Shown: positions 1 to 13,134, counted from the first letter of the stretch. The stretch: 64,000 nucleotides of DNA from Promerops cafer (GCA_013398275.1 VZSE01003113.1:606023-670022), one strand, 5' to 3'. Numbers and translations are program-made. The notes: generated by a model not told the origin, from the letters alone.

Positions 1-285
1 CTCCAGCCCTGTGAACACTGATGCATTTTATGAAAAGCCTGGCCAAAATCAGAGCCCTGGAAGAGGAGCTATTTGGGCAGCTGAAGCAAGAGAAGGGAGA
101 GCCAGTGCCTTTGAAGTTATCAGCCAAGGGAGGCGTTGGATAAGCCCAGGCCGTTTGTAATCAGATGTCATGAGAGGACTGTCAAAGAAATCTCCCCACA
201 CTTGCCTTGTCACTGATGGTATCTCAGTGCAGATAAAATAAGAGCAGCAGTAAAAGGGAAGTCTGAGCCATTATCTGCCCACACC
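1..285. other. Left window edge, no gene recognised
   Basis: Two frames on the + strand stay open from the window edge. One contains an ATG at 30 and runs to a TAA ending at 143 (37 codons); its product would be rich in Leu, Lys and Glu with a helical look (it contains ALEEELFGQLKQEKGEP). The other is open from base 2 to a TAA near 160. Either could be chance or the tail of an exon cut by the window. I recognise no family. Confidence 0.3.
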
Positions 286-430
286 TGGGCTGCGAACGTG
301 CCGCGCAGAGACAGCGCCCGGCGTGTCCGAGGGCACGGCGGGGGGAGGATGCTGCTCTGCTGAGCTGCAGGGGACATTGTCCTGCAGCCCAGGGAGCACT
401 GCCCGCGCCATTGCCCCCTGACCACGCACT
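286..430. promoter_or_regulatory. CpG-dense patch
   Basis: Thirteen CpG dinucleotides can be counted between 293 and 426, ten of them packed into 293-340. The surrounding sequence is CpG-poor, as is normal for methylated vertebrate DNA, so such a cluster suggests an unmethylated regulatory element, a small promoter or a GC-biased patch. There is no TATA box or recognisable exon next to it. It is well below the usual 200-500 base CpG-island length, so the promoter reading is inference. Confidence 0.3.
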
Positions 431-3400
431 GGGGCTGCATCTATTGTGAAGAATTTGTGTTCACAGCCTTAACTTTCATCTCCCTGTGAAAGCTGGGCTG
501 AAAAGGTGTTTTCTTCCCAGATTATTGGGAAAATTTCATTACGCCTTTTTTAGGAGAATTTGCAGGCTTTCACAAGGCTGCTCACTACTGCTCTCCCTGG
601 CTTCCAGTGTTCTTTCATGGGAAGTAGCTTCACAAGCCACTGAACCAACCAAAGTCTCAGTTTTGGTGTCATTTCCTTGTGCATTTCCTGGAGTTGAATA
701 GGTTGAGGTTATGTAGCAGTTTTTATTTTGTGGAGGTATTTCTAGGCTCTCTGTACCCCATGCATTTAAATCAGCTTGCAGGAATGTGATGCCTTGAAGT
801 GTCTTCTACTGCCAAAACCTAATAGGAACTGGCCATCAGGCTTGAAGGGACAGAAGGATCAGTGAACACACAAACAAACAGTGCTGTCGTACTTACTCTG
901 TTTTCCTTGGAAAGCACAGCTAGAAAGTGCAGTAACCTATTCAGAGATCTGGGGTAATATCATATATTACATCAGCAACCCTCTTGGCCCTAGTCTGTGA
1001 GGCATGAGTTGTGCATGGGCACTGTACGAGCCCAAGAACCCTGCAGCAACCTCAGATGTGCCCAGAGTCACTGCAACAGATGCATGCTTTGAAATGACCC
1101 TTGGAAATTTTGGCTATATCTCCATGGCTATTTTGAGACAATGGCATGAGGTGCCCAGTGAGTCTCCCACCAAGGAGCCTCTGTATTATGACCTGGTAAA
1201 TTCTCATCCTTGAATGTTTTGCTGTGTTTTTTGGTTTTTTTCTCTCAGCAGTGGGGAGGCCCTAATGCTGCTGTCTTGGAAGTCCTCTGCAGAGAGGGTC
1301 TGCTTGAAGTTGGGATTTAAGATTGAGTTAGTGCTGTCAACTACAACTTTTAGGGATTTTTTCTGTTTGGTCTTTAAGCTTAGTGATGTTTTGTGCTGAT
1401 GTCCTACCTACACAGAAACTCTGTGAGTAGATCCCTCTATGGGAACTTTGCTGAGTTTTTATTACATCCTAAACTTCTTTGCTCCAAGAAATCCAGCATC
1501 ATCCAAATTCTATCCACCATGCACAGACCAAGGGGGTCCATAGGATTGCAGTGTGAAAAGAGATCTTGACCCCTTCACTATATTTAACATAAATCAAATG
1601 TCATGTCAGAGTGGGGCTGAAACTCCATGTGTATTAATCATCTTCCCATACTTATTAAGCTACAGTAACTATCTCCCTGCCCTTCCCCCTCTTTCTAATA
1701 GCAGTATAAATAGTCCAAAGGTCTCCTGTCAACACAGCTCCCAGACTTCTAGCTCTTTGAGGGGCAAATGTACTTTGTTTTATTACTTGTATGGCATTCC
1801 TCAAAGAAGGGGACTTTGACCTTCTTAAATTCTTCCTGGAGATTAAATACCAAAACCAGCAGTCCACAAGGGAATTAATAGACAGCTTCAATACACACAG
1901 CAGGACCTTTGGAGGGGGTCAAGTTATTAACACACTGGGAAATGTAGATTGTATCTTCCAGTGCAGGATGTATCTTGCATTCTAAATCAGATAATGACAA
2001 TGGGACACAGAGAGCTGCATTTCTGAGATGAGTTCTGCAGCTCTCAGCAGATCTTCCAATTCTGGGTATTTTACCAAGGACACAAATTTGCTGACTTTAG
2101 AAATCCTCACATAAAAAGGAACCCATAACAAACTTCTTTTTTTGGAAAAATTATGCCTTCTGTATTAACAGTGGGCCCATGTGGCTTTATTTTGCATTAG
2201 ACAAGGAATCTTACCTGGGGGCTTAATACTTATTCAACCTCCTACTGCCTCAAAACAGACAACCCTACAAAAATATTTGGTTAATATTTACATATTTAAG
2301 GAAATTAATGTCAGGCTTTGAAAACCCTTTAAAGGTGTTTTTTGGTGCAGTTTTAAAAAATCAAATCTTGCAGAAGCAAAATTTAAGCCTGATGAGAGCT
2401 AAGTGATAATGGAAAACTCATTTCAGCTTTCTTGCCATGCATATTTGCACTGGAAACATGATTTAAAATATTCATTTAAGGTAGATGAGCCAAGAAACAA
2501 AGATAAGTGATAGAATCAATAAAAGGTTTTAGATTAAGTCATCATTTCTGTAAAACTTTGGTACTTGAAAATGTGACAGTTCAACAGCCCTCCCTTGTTT
2601 TTGAACTGCTGTGCACCAGTCTGAGATTTTACCTTTGAAATTATCAAGAAAGGGATAGCATCTTACAAAATCACTTTGTTTTTTTCTTACCTCCTTTTGC
2701 TTTATGTATTTGGCCACTGCTGAACAACACAATCTTTCGAAACGAATACCGTACAGTAAGTGAAAATCATGAAAAGAATGAATAAGCTGAAATATATTGC
2801 TTATTATGAAATATTCCTTTGGCATGAATTTCAATAAACAAACCAACATCCATTCCAAAACAGCAGTAAACAAATCTTTACTACTCCCTGGTTGCCAAAA
2901 ATCTCACACTACTCAAGTTGACATGGAAAAAAGCATTAATTTTAGTGAGGGGTGAATTTCAGGAAGGCTGGGTTTGGTCTGGATAAGCATATCTGACATA
3001 TGCAAGCCTTCTGGGAGCCTATAAAAACAAGCTTTCCTGGGATATTTCCTGCACTTCTGGTTAGGTTGGAAATGTCATGACAGCTGGCTTTGCCACAGCC
3101 CCTGGGCACTCCAGGTTGTGTTTCTGGCCAGAAATCAGTGAAACAAAGACGCTTGGAAAGAGAAGAAACCACAGAACAATACTTAGAGCTTCTAATAGAA
3201 TTCCAGCCAATGTGCTCAGTGTGCTCTTACATGCACTTGGACATGACAGCTGTGTGGAAGGTCAGCTCTTCTCCCTCTGCACAGAAAAAAAAGAAGGAAT
3301 TAATGCTTGAAAAATGTTTTCTATCTCTTTTCTAGCTGCATGCAGGATGTAGAGATCTGCAGGCCAACCCTTACTACTCTAGCCTCTGGGGACATCAAAG

Positions 3401-5380
3401 TGCAAAGGCAAATGCTGTCACAAATCCCTTGTACATGCCCCCATTGCTGCATGACTTAACATCTCTTCCACCTTCTGCTCTCTCCCCAAAAATTTGATCT
3501 ATAAAATCCCAATAACAATTTAAAAAAGGAAATCCTGCCATATGGAAGCCAAATTTTAAATGCAAGTGGTGTTAGATGTTTAAATCCTAAACTTAGTGGA
3601 CCTTCTAGGAAAGGCAAAATAGACTTTGGCTTTGTCCTGGTGATAATATTAGGGCATGTTGTCATTTGTGCACCAGTCTCATCTCATGCAAACAATAAAG
3701 TGCACTGAAACTGTGAAACCCCTTGCCAAAAGGACTTTTGGGTGCTAAAATTGCATGGGCTCCAAAAGGCAAATTAAGAGAACAAAAATGTAGCCATGGC
3801 AGCAAAAAAATTGTATCATGGTCAGAAACACCTTCACTATGGACTGCTGGATGTCAGGGGAGCGTTCAGAGGCCCTGTCCATCCATTCTTGCTGGTTCTG
3901 TGCTCACCTTGTTCCCTGGGCATTCTGTGAGTGCCAGGTTCTTCAGGAGAGCAGGGAAGAGACCTGAACCAGTGCAGAAGAAATGCCCCTTCTCTGCCCT
4001 TTCCTCATGAGCATCAGATTTGCTCTTCTTGTTACGTTTTATTGATCTTAAGAGAATAATCCGTGCTGTTAGACACAAATCTATCTCCAATAAAACTTCC
4101 AGATATGCTCCAGATAGCTTATGGCTCCTGAATGATCATCTCCAGCTCGAGTCGTGCTCTTTCCAAAACATATTCCAAGTAAGGTCCCCAAGCTGAAGCC
4201 TCCCTGGGCTGTAAGCCTCACAGGGCAGTGTGCCAGCCATGGATCATCAGCTGAGCTGTCACAAACATCTCCTGGAAATACTTTCTTGGTAGTCTTGAAG
4301 AAGACTCGCCATCCCTTCAAGCGACTGGAAATGGAGCCAGATTGGCTGCCTTCTGCTGTTTTCACAGACAATCCAGAGGGAAAAAAAAGATTATTTTTCC
4401 AAGGCACACATTCATAGAAATACAGCTTCCCTTGAATATACAGGGATGATGAAATGCAGTGGAGGAAGGGCACTTTTGTATTTCTTAATGGCTCCTCAAG
4501 CCAGCAGTTGGGCACTGCCCTTCCCATTGGGAGTCTTCTCTGTCATTTTATCCCCCTTTGGATTCCTTTGGCTGAAGGACTGAGGAATTTATGCTGTGCC
4601 TGCTTTGCAAAGTTATGCTTTGAGCAGGACTTTCGGTGTTGAGCTTCCTCACAACTTTTGTGTCAGGAGCACTTGGGTCTGCTTGTCCCCTTGCAAGTGA
4701 CAGGAGGGGTTAACCTGCCACGAATCTCAGACGGGACAAGGCACACCTTTCTCTGTGACTTGTAGCTGTACCTGTAAAACACAATGAAGTGTTAAAATAC
4801 ATGCCTGGCCTTGATCCTGGGGCCAAATGTACCTCTGGTGTAACCTCAGTGTCTTTCCTAATGAAAGAAACTTTCATTTCCTCCAGGAGGCTGCTGCAGG
4901 ATTTGCGCATAGAGTGGGCAGTGCTTTTGGCTTCCAGCCTAATTCCTTAATATCCCCTGCTCCCGCATACATATCCTGGGAAAGAAAGGTGTTACCAATC
5001 TGGGAGCTCAGGGGCAGGAGGGAGGCAGCAAAGCAAGTCTGTCTGCACAAGGCTCAAATGCCGTTGTCCTTCTCATAAAGAGCCAGTTTAGGTTTATGAA
5101 CACAAAGGCCTTTGATGCTGTTTCTCGGCAAATGGTGCCTTAAAGATGATAGATGTTTTCATGGGCTGAGCCCGGGGCTGGGGCTTGGCAGCAAATGCCG
5201 AGCAAGCCATGCTCCTGGCAGACATTTTCTTAGTGTGTATAAGGTCTCCCGAGCACAGCCATGAGAGCACTCCAACCTCTTCCAGCCAGCTGGAAAGGTG
5301 CAGATAGCTGCCTCCCTCACAGGGTCTTGCAGAGCTGTGCTGAGGTTTGCATGGTTCTTTAAGGATAACTTATTTACCAG
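431..5380. other. Non-coding, nothing recognised
   Basis: This is roughly 5 kb of average-composition sequence with AT-rich intervals (2080-2530 and 2680-2880). Short open frames occur on both strands. The longest with a true ATG is on the - strand at 4081-4527 (148 codons). It resembles no protein I know and its initiation context is ordinary (CCA before ATG, G after). I saw no CR1 or other repeat, no RNA gene and no convincing splice pattern. Confidence 0.5.
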
Positions 5381-6260
5381 CTAACATTTGCTAACTTGTT
5401 CCATGCCTGCGGGTAGAATTACGTGTGGGCAGCGCAGGCAGCTCCAGCCTGATGTCAAACCTGTGCCAGGAGGAGCTGCCTTTGCCTCGGCCCCTTGGCT
5501 CTGCTGCTCCGAGGCTCACCTCTGGCCAGCTCCTTGGCTCAGGGTTTCCGTGGGACTCGGCTGTGACTTGATTCCCTCAAGGAGTTCGGACACAGCTTCT
5601 TCCTGTCAGCCCGTGCCAGCCGCGAACACGTGGCTGTGTGTGAAACCTGCTCGGGGGCTGCCGTGCCAGCTCCCTTCGGGGGCACAAGTCCTTTCTCAGG
5701 GCTCTGCACTCCCCCAGGCACACTCTGGAGTTTCCTGTCCTTCTCCTGCAGCTCACCTCCTTCTGGCATGGTGGGGCTCTCTGCCACACACCCCACCTCC
5801 ACCATCCCTGACCGATGTCCAGGGATTTGTGTCCTCTCTTGTCCCCTTTTGGCCCCTGGGAGCCACTGTCTGAGGAAGATAACAGCCCTGGAGGTGTGCT
5901 TGGTACAGCCAGTGTGGGTGCCAATCCCATGAGGGAGACCAACGTTTTCTAACAAGGGGAAGGCACAAATCCCTGGCCTTATGGAGCTTTAATCCTCTTC
6001 CCGAGGTGAGGGTTGATGCTGCTTCATCTCCAGTGCTCCCGCCCTGCGCAGTGACTGGGCCGTGTCCCCTGGGAGGGAAGGGGGGAGCGTGTGAGTGTGA
6101 GAGTGTGTGTGGCTCGGTGTGTGCTTCAAACCGTGTAACAGGAGATGCATTCAAAGTGCCTCCTCAGGACATTGTCGCTGCAGACGGACACTTTGTTCAT
6201 CCGTGCCGTGGAGCCATCAGGCCCTCCGTGTCCCGCTCAGCATCCCAACCCGAAGCGAGT
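5381..6260. other. GC-rich block, no gene recognised
   Basis: This block is richer in G, C and CpG than its flanks, and several frames on both strands stay open for 100-160 codons. That is expected where stop codons are rarer because A+T is low. The longest + frame (5388-5873) opens with TTG; its first ATG is at 5403. A GT-rich interval (6088-6122) lies inside. No domain or family is recognisable, so it is best read as a GC-biased non-coding block. Confidence 0.4.
6088..6122. repeat. GT-rich degenerate microsatellite
   Basis: A run of GTGTGAGTGTGAGAGTGTGT type alternates G and T with a few A and C interruptions. It is an imperfect (GT)n tract. Confidence 0.5.
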
Positions 6261-6279
6261 CCCGTTTCAGTGGCTCTCC

Positions 6280-6560
6280 CTCTCCCCACCCAGCACATAA
6301 TGTTTCTATTGTGCCGATGCTGTTTTTCTGGGGAAGCGGCAGGGATTTAAGTATCATAAAGGCAGAAGCCGGGCTTTGATATACTGTCACCAAAAGCTGA
6401 ATACTGTAATTTTCAGCAATTTTCNACAAGCCGCTCCGCTGCTTCTCCCGCATGGTCCTCACTTGGCAAATTAATGTGCTGCTGCTGATGAGAGACAGTG
6501 GGTTACTGTGAGCGCCGGCTCTCTCGTCTCCTCTCGCTATTACACCCTGGCAACATCAAA
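6280..6560. promoter_or_regulatory. Candidate conserved regulatory element
   Basis: This interval mixes AT-rich homeobox-like words (ATAATG, TTAATG) with a set of CpGs (for example 6430-6450 and 6508-6536) without obvious repeats. That mixture is typical of vertebrate developmental enhancers. One undetermined base (N) sits at 6425. The call rests on composition only; no alignment was possible. Confidence 0.2.
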
Positions 6561-6640
6561 GGTCCAGTCATCCTGTTCCCATCTTCCCGTGGGTCCACAG
6601 GGCCTGACTCAATCCCTCGGTTCAAAAGTGCAGGCTGGCT

Positions 6641-6659
6641 GGGACAGGGACAGGGACAG
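6641..6659 (+). repeat. (GGGACA)3 hexamer repeat
   Basis: Three consecutive GGGACA units lie on the + strand, followed by a C-rich stretch. Only three G-runs are present, one short of a canonical four-run G-quadruplex. Confidence 0.6.
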
Positions 6660-9600
6660 CCCCCGCCCCACGGCTGCTATTGATGTGCCCAGCACACCAC
6701 ATCTTCTTCCCCTTCTCCTCCTGGCATTAATTGCTGAATTGAGAGGGTAATCCACCTTCTCTTGCTTCACTCCTTTTAATTTCCATCGGAGGCAAATTTT
6801 TGTAGAAAGAGTCTTTTTCCTTCTTTTTTTCTCCCCCAGATAACTATTTTTCATGATCTGCTCTCTTGGGATCTGGCAGTTCCCCTGGTGGTAACTATGC
6901 TGTTTGTTTTAGCCAGTAACAAGACACTATTCTGAAAAGTAATTCTGATTACTCTGTGCATTTAGACTTGAACTCATATATGCTCTTTCTGTGGCAGAGA
7001 GAGATCTCTGTGATTTCTCCCTTCATAACAACAAATCTTGTATATGGGTAAAGGAAAGGTAAAGGGGGAAAGTGCTGAAGATATGCCTGTTATTTGCCTA
7101 TCTCCTGTTCTCAAAATTGTGTTGTACTGGTGAGAATGTTTCTCTATTTTAACTATTTCTAGGCTTTTGTAGTGCTGTGAATAGTGCGTGGTGAGATGAG
7201 GAAAGCAGCTGTCATAGCTGTGGTGGTACCCCCCCAGCTGCAGAGCTCTCGCACAGGACAAGGCTTGGTGCCCTGGGACACACACCTCCATATCCCCTCC
7301 CAGACTTTGGCTCCTGTGTAAGCAAAGTGCCCAGAACCCCTGGGCATGCAAGGCTGCAAGGGAAAGGCAGCTCCTTCCAAAATCAGAGGGCCTTGTGTCT
7401 GCAAGTCACTCCATAAACAGCACTCATACACCATCCATAGGCCCCCTGCCCAAACAGGAGTCAGGGAGAAGCACAGAGGGTCTGTATATTTCCCCATGTC
7501 ACCCGTGCCTGAACCCTTTGTGACAAGGAGCAGTAAATATTTCTCTTCTGCTCAACTGCAGAGGACCCAGGAGGCTGTAGGATGTGGTGGCAGTGCTTGC
7601 TGTCCACACAGGGGCTGGCCACCCTTCAGGACCCACGTCACACACCAGGGCAGCTTCCCTGAGAAAAAGCAGAAGTCCATCCCTGCAGCTGTGAAGACCC
7701 CTGCTACCATGGAGGCAGCATCCCAACCTATTCCCACCAAAGGGATTATATTGCAGCAAATCTGTTCCTGTTCCCTCGGTGCTGTGTTTTATTGTGCTTA
7801 GGCAGTGGTCTGTTTTTCTCTCTCCAACTGCTGGAACAACTTGAGAGTGCTGGCCTCAGTCCCAAGGACTACAGTAGCTCTTCCTTCCGGGAGAAAGTGG
7901 GACAGTCTAAGGATACAGAGTAGCTTAGAGCAGGGGAGGATTGTGTTTCACCCTGTGGGATATTAACTGGTTTAGGGATTTTATTCACCTGAGCTGCCCC
8001 AGCAGCTCCCTCGAAAGACCCAGACATCCACATCTTCTGCCTCACATAAAGCCTCAAGAGAACACAGATAAAATACAAGAAGGAATACAAATGTTCCAGC
8101 AGCCAGGGCAGTTTGCTTTGTGGAGCTGGGCTCGTCCTTGCACTATTACTCAGAATACAGACAGCCTTGGTTCCATCTTTCACTGCAATGGAGTTTAAGC
8201 AAGCACACACGAGCTGAGGCTATAAGGTGTCTAAGTGTGCTCAGATTTCTTCCTAGTTGTCCAGGGTTTGCAGAATGTACAGTATTATAGCTTTATCAGG
8301 GAAGAACTTCAGTGCCACAGTCTGTGTGATTCCAAACAAGAACATTCCATTAACTACCTGTCTGAGTATATTTTCATCTAAGGCAGGCCCTATAAAGTTT
8401 AGCAATCTCTTCTGGGGTTTTGGAGCAAGTTACTGGAGGATCTGCTAAAATGTAAAAGTTTGCCAAGATTACAATTGAATTAAAACAGCTCTGAAGTTCC
8501 CAACCATGCTCCTCCCATTACCTCAACAGGGTTTAAGTACATTAAAGAAACAAGGAGAATGACAAGCCCATACAGCATAGCAGTTTCAGAGTTGCTGGTA
8601 TTAAGGCACTGAATTTCATCCTAAATGTTTCAATTTGAGTCAGTAGTTGAGACCAAGTCGTTAGATCTCAGTGACTAAAAATCTTGCTTCAGGCATTCCT
8701 GTTGAGCTTTTCTTCCACTTAATGACATCATTGCATGTAATGAGATGTTAGCAGCTCATTCACTGGTTTACATCCTCCATCTGTCGTAGAGGAGAAAATT
8801 GCAATTTCTTGACTTATGCACTTATTAGCATAAATGTAAGTTAGTCATGGCAAATTTTGAGAAGTCCAGCTTCAGAAGTTATGGTAAGAATGATGAAGAC
8901 TCAAAGGTATGTTTGGAGGGAACTACCTACTTTTGGAGAACTTGGCCTCAGATTAAATTAATTTCATGCCAGATGTACGCCTCTCACAACCCTGCCTGGT
9001 TGTTTTGAAGGAGGTCGCATGCTGAACAGGGAACTGACTAAGCCAGTCAGAGCACCATGAGGTTCAAATCCTTACTAAAACCCTCTTCTCTATAACTTAC
9101 AGGAAAAAACCCACAGCAGAATCAAAGAGGTCATTTGGGGGACAAAAACTAAGCAGTACCCAGGAGCAGCTCTTTGCCTGGGGGTAAGGACATTCACTCT
9201 TGAATTTGCAAGTATTCTTCTTGCAAATTTGTGCTACTGACAGTATTTTTCCTGCTAGAGTGACCCTAGAGTTCAGTGTAGGATTTAGCCACCCACATGC
9301 AGGCATTTAAATGTAGATGTCTGAACACTAGATATCTAAACTCTCTATTACAGGCAATGGAGAGTCAGCCAACGTGTCCAGCAGAGTGCCATCAGAGATG
9401 CTCCAGGGTACTGAGGTATCTGCACTGTCTGGGTGGTACCGTGCAGGACCTATGGAGACCACACAAACAGATCTGCAGCTGGACACCACACCGGGAAACC
9501 ACATCAGGAAATTTCCTGGTCTCCACTGTCTCTTGGTGCCTGTGTTTATGCACTAAATTGATTACAAGGAGTTCCGTGCATCCTACAGCTGATAGACAAG

Positions 9601-9690
9601 AGGTACTTACTTAAGGTGAGCTGAACCCCACTCTGAATGTTTAACTCCATCTAAAAGTAGATTGTAATTAACATGAAAAAGTGTAAGACT

Positions 9691-9726
9691 GACACTAATG
9701 ACCCCACTGACATTAATGACCCCACT
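9691..9726. repeat. 18-base tandem duplication
   Basis: Two adjacent copies of an 18-base unit (GACACTAATGACCCCACT and GACATTAATGACCCCACT) differ at one base. The close match suggests a recent slippage or duplication event. Confidence 0.8.
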
Positions 9727-11537
9727 ATTTGCCTCCTACTCCCTGAGCTACCTCTGCTTGAGAGGCAGGCACTGTTCCCCTTTACAGCATCCTAGATCTT
9801 ATGGCCAAAAAGGTGGTTCTGTGAGCACTTTGAATTTGGGAGGGATAACATAAACCATTTCATTTCAGTCTTCTCAAGAAAAAGACTTTTCAGCACGTTG
9901 AACCTGTAGTGGGATGTGTGCCTTGAGCCTGCTTAATGCTGAGGTGGATGAAGCCACTTCCTGAAGATCTTTTCCAATGCTCTTGTAGCCCCTCCAAGGG
10001 GGAGCTTTCTAGGAGCTGTTTGGTCATGGCTCACATGCTGATGTGCACCCTGGTGAGGAGTCTGGCCCTCAGATGAGAGCTGAGGACATGAGGAACCTGA
10101 ACGGTAGGTCCAGACAGCAACAGCAACACTGCAAGGGGACAAACCAAACGCAGGCTCTTGTTTTGACAATATTGAAATTATTTGCATTGGCAACGTCATA
10201 AAAATGTACCTTACACAGATATTTACCAGAACTTTTTAATTTCTTGAGAAACTTTGGCTATTCAAGCTTTGTGCTCCAAAGGAAAGCACACAGTCAATGA
10301 TTGTTTCTCAGGGTCAGAGTCTGAGCTACTGCTTCCTGCTGAGCAGCAGCCCGAGTAGTACCTACAAGCAAGGGAACAAGGGAATGCTTTTGCTCTCATG
10401 TTTTTTTCTCTCTTATGTTACACCACTCCTTGTCAGCCCTGCATTGGTGAGTACAAAGTACCTCCTGGCCATGACATCACGCCACAGAAAACAGACTAAT
10501 GAGGCAAAGGAAGCGAGGTTCACTTTTCTGCAGGCAGGCTGGCTCCAATCACCTGGTTGTAGTTAAAACGGATCACACTGAGCTGTTCTGCTTTGTAAGA
10601 GCTGAATTTCATTCTCTGTTACTGGATGTTTATCTGATATCTTGTAAAAACTGTTGTCCATTTCTCCTGCCTTTAGATCTTTTGCTTTTATGAATTGCTA
10701 AATCTCCAACTCTGACCCTTCAGCAAAACCTGTTCACTTCATCAAATGAATCCTGTGACTTTGATTATGTAGGAGCTTTCATTAAAAGGGTCCAAAGTAA
10801 AGCAGACAAGGAAATGTCTTAGTGATTTGCAGCAATGCATTGAGAAACAAAAGGAAATGGATGGCAGAGATAAGGAAAATAAAATAGCCACAATTTTTTA
10901 ATACGGGGAATGGAATTTCCCCTGAGGGCCTGTGTTATACTGCTCTTTAGTAAAACACAAGCAAAACTCATAGTAGTGGAACTTAAATACAACATATTGC
11001 CAACTTGGAGCAGCACAATGAAATTTCTAATAGCCAGAAAATGCTGACATGAAGGCATTATATTTTAAGCTCTATATAATAGTGCTTCCAACAAACAATT
11101 GGCTATTATGAATTCAACCACAAAACTGAAAGTGCCATGTCCATTGCTGCTAGGACATGTGCTGCAACAGCATCACATTTTGCCCTTTGCTTTGTTATTT
11201 TAATTGTGGACTTCTATTATGGCATAAACATTCTGATTTTTTCTTCTTTGTCCACATTATATTTTGCTGTTTTAAAGAAAAAAATTGTCTGTGAATTATG
11301 TGAATGAGGCTAGTTTTGTTTTCCATGGGACCATTACTTAACTAGTACCAGTGTGCACTGCAAGGTCAGTACGTTTACAAAGGGATCTGGTTAGCACGTG
11401 GTACCAGCATAGACTGTTCAGATGAGAGCAAAAAATCATCCAGGTTTTCTGACAAGCTCACCCATAAATCCTGTTTACTGTTGTCCGCATGGATTTTCTT
11501 GTAGCCTAACATTAAGCGATTCAGAGAATTAGGTTGA

Positions 11538-11586
11538 TGCTTGGGATTTTGAATATTTTTTGTGCTTGGGATTTTGAATATTTTTT
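11538..11586. repeat. 25-base period tandem duplication
   Basis: Two identical 24-base copies, beginning TGCTTGGGATTTTGAAT and ending in six T, are separated by one G (periodicity 25). Copies occupy 11538-11561 and 11563-11586. Perfect identity indicates a young duplication. Confidence 0.85.
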
Positions 11587-12814
11587 ATCTCCTTGTTTGT
11601 GGTTTGGACATTCTTGTAGAAGCGTGTTTGATTGTTATTCCATTTACAAACTCCTTCATGAAAATGATCCAAACAGCCATCACAGAGCTGCTGTCTTATG
11701 TGAAATCCAGTAAAACTATACAGCAATGCTGCTTATGAGTTGAATTTGTCTTAAAGGTTAGAGCAGATCCCAGGACACAGGAGATCTCATGTGGTTATTT
11801 TTTTAATTCCTTCAACCAAGCACAGTACAACTCTCCTGCCCCCTCCCCCGCAAATACTGTGTTACTGCTAATTTTTCAACATCATCTATTTTCTTGTAGC
11901 ATTGCCAAAAGAACTGATTATACTTTTAACAATTATAAACGTCTATTTTACCACTCTCCCATTTGAAATATACTGAGGGGATTTTGTTCAAAGTTTCCAC
12001 GAGGATTACTCCTCTAGCTGAGACCAGCATGGATGACATCAGCCCAGAAGAGTTTAAAAAAGAGCAGCATGTGGAAAGAAGGAGTTCAGGATAAAAAGTG
12101 TCCCATGGCCTTGAGGGAGAAACGACTTTGGCACAAATCTGAAGTAATTTTCCTGATATGGTTTGCAGCAACCCCAGTTGCACTAGCCTAGGGGGGTCTC
12201 AGCTGAAGGAAGCCAGGACATGGTCCAGCCAAGTGGGAATCAGCCCCTGGGGCAGGGGAGAGGGATGGGCTGCAAGACAGGGGTGATGACCCTTGCAGGA
12301 ACCACAGCCCCTGCCCCACTGCTGCTGCAGGAGCGTCATGAGCAAACACACTGAGTGTCCTGGGAAACTGTGAAAGGATCTGTAGACATCAGGCCAAGAA
12401 GAGTCCATTAGATCATCTTTTCCTCACTGAAGCCCAAATGTGGCTTTCAAATACCTTTTAAGAGCCCCATGGTGGCACACCCCTTACTATTAGAAAGTCT
12501 GTGTTTTCAGCAAGGCACTGCTACCCAGGAAAAGAAGGCCAAGTTCAATGGCTCTTGCAATAAACCCACACTCACCCACTATCTAATGACCTTGGAAAAC
12601 CAATTGCAATGTCTGGGATCTAAAACATGAAGGATTCCCACTGCCATGCAAGTTAGATAAAAAAACTGAACCATGGGGCCCTTGAGACTTCCCTCACTCC
12701 AGCTATTAGGCATCCAGGATGGCCTTCTCCTCTGTCTCCCACCCCTGCCTTCCTCTTAGGAGTCCATGGAGCCCTGTCAGCATCAGCAGAACTGACCATG
12801 ACCCCCTTTCCCTG

Positions 12815-12865
12815 TGGAGAGTGCATCCAGGGATCGTGGAGAGTGCATCCAGAGATCATGGAGAG
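12815..12865. repeat. 22-base minisatellite, about 2.3 copies
   Basis: A unit beginning TGGAGAGTGCATCCAG repeats at 12815, 12837 and partially at 12859, with two substitutions between the first two copies. It lies in a mildly GC-rich interval with no gene. Confidence 0.8.
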
Positions 12866-13134
12866 CAGTAAGAGGCACAGTGACAAGCCTGTGCCCGTGG
12901 AATGGCACTCAGCACTACCTCATGGAGACAGGACATGCAGCAGGTACTGGGCATGGGACAATAAGCTGTAGACCAGAGCTGGTGATGGCAAGCTGTCTCA
13001 CCCAGAATGGCATGGAGAATGTTGCAAACCAGTCTGGGGCACAGTAAAATCTGATCCTGGTCCAGCCTCGGGGGCAGCAAGTTGCTATTGATGACCCCTG
13101 ACTGCAGGGTTTCACCCACGTCCACTTTGGCAGA

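Larger units (their letters stand above)
6561..13134. other. Non-coding with small tandem repeats
   Basis: About 6.5 kb without a recognisable gene. Four minor tandem repeats are listed separately. The longest frame with a real ATG is on the + strand at 7346-7801 (151 codons); its product is unlike anything I know and overlaps comparable frames on the other strand, so it is probably chance. 8450-9060 and 11040-11400 are AT-rich and featureless. A tRNA-like B-box word at 9061 has no matching A box. Confidence 0.45.

Noticed and set aside
4081..4527. 148-codon - frame with real ATG
   Set aside because: No recognisable motif, ordinary start context and no splice or promoter evidence.
6641..6659. 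G-quadruplex at (GGGACA)3
   Set aside because: Only three G-runs are present, short of the four needed for a canonical intramolecular quadruplex.
7346..7801. 151-codon + frame with real ATG
   Set aside because: No similarity to any known family and comparable frames on the opposite strand; likely chance.
9060..9073. tRNA-like B-box word GGTTCAAATCC
   Set aside because: No A box at the expected distance upstream and no cloverleaf pairing.
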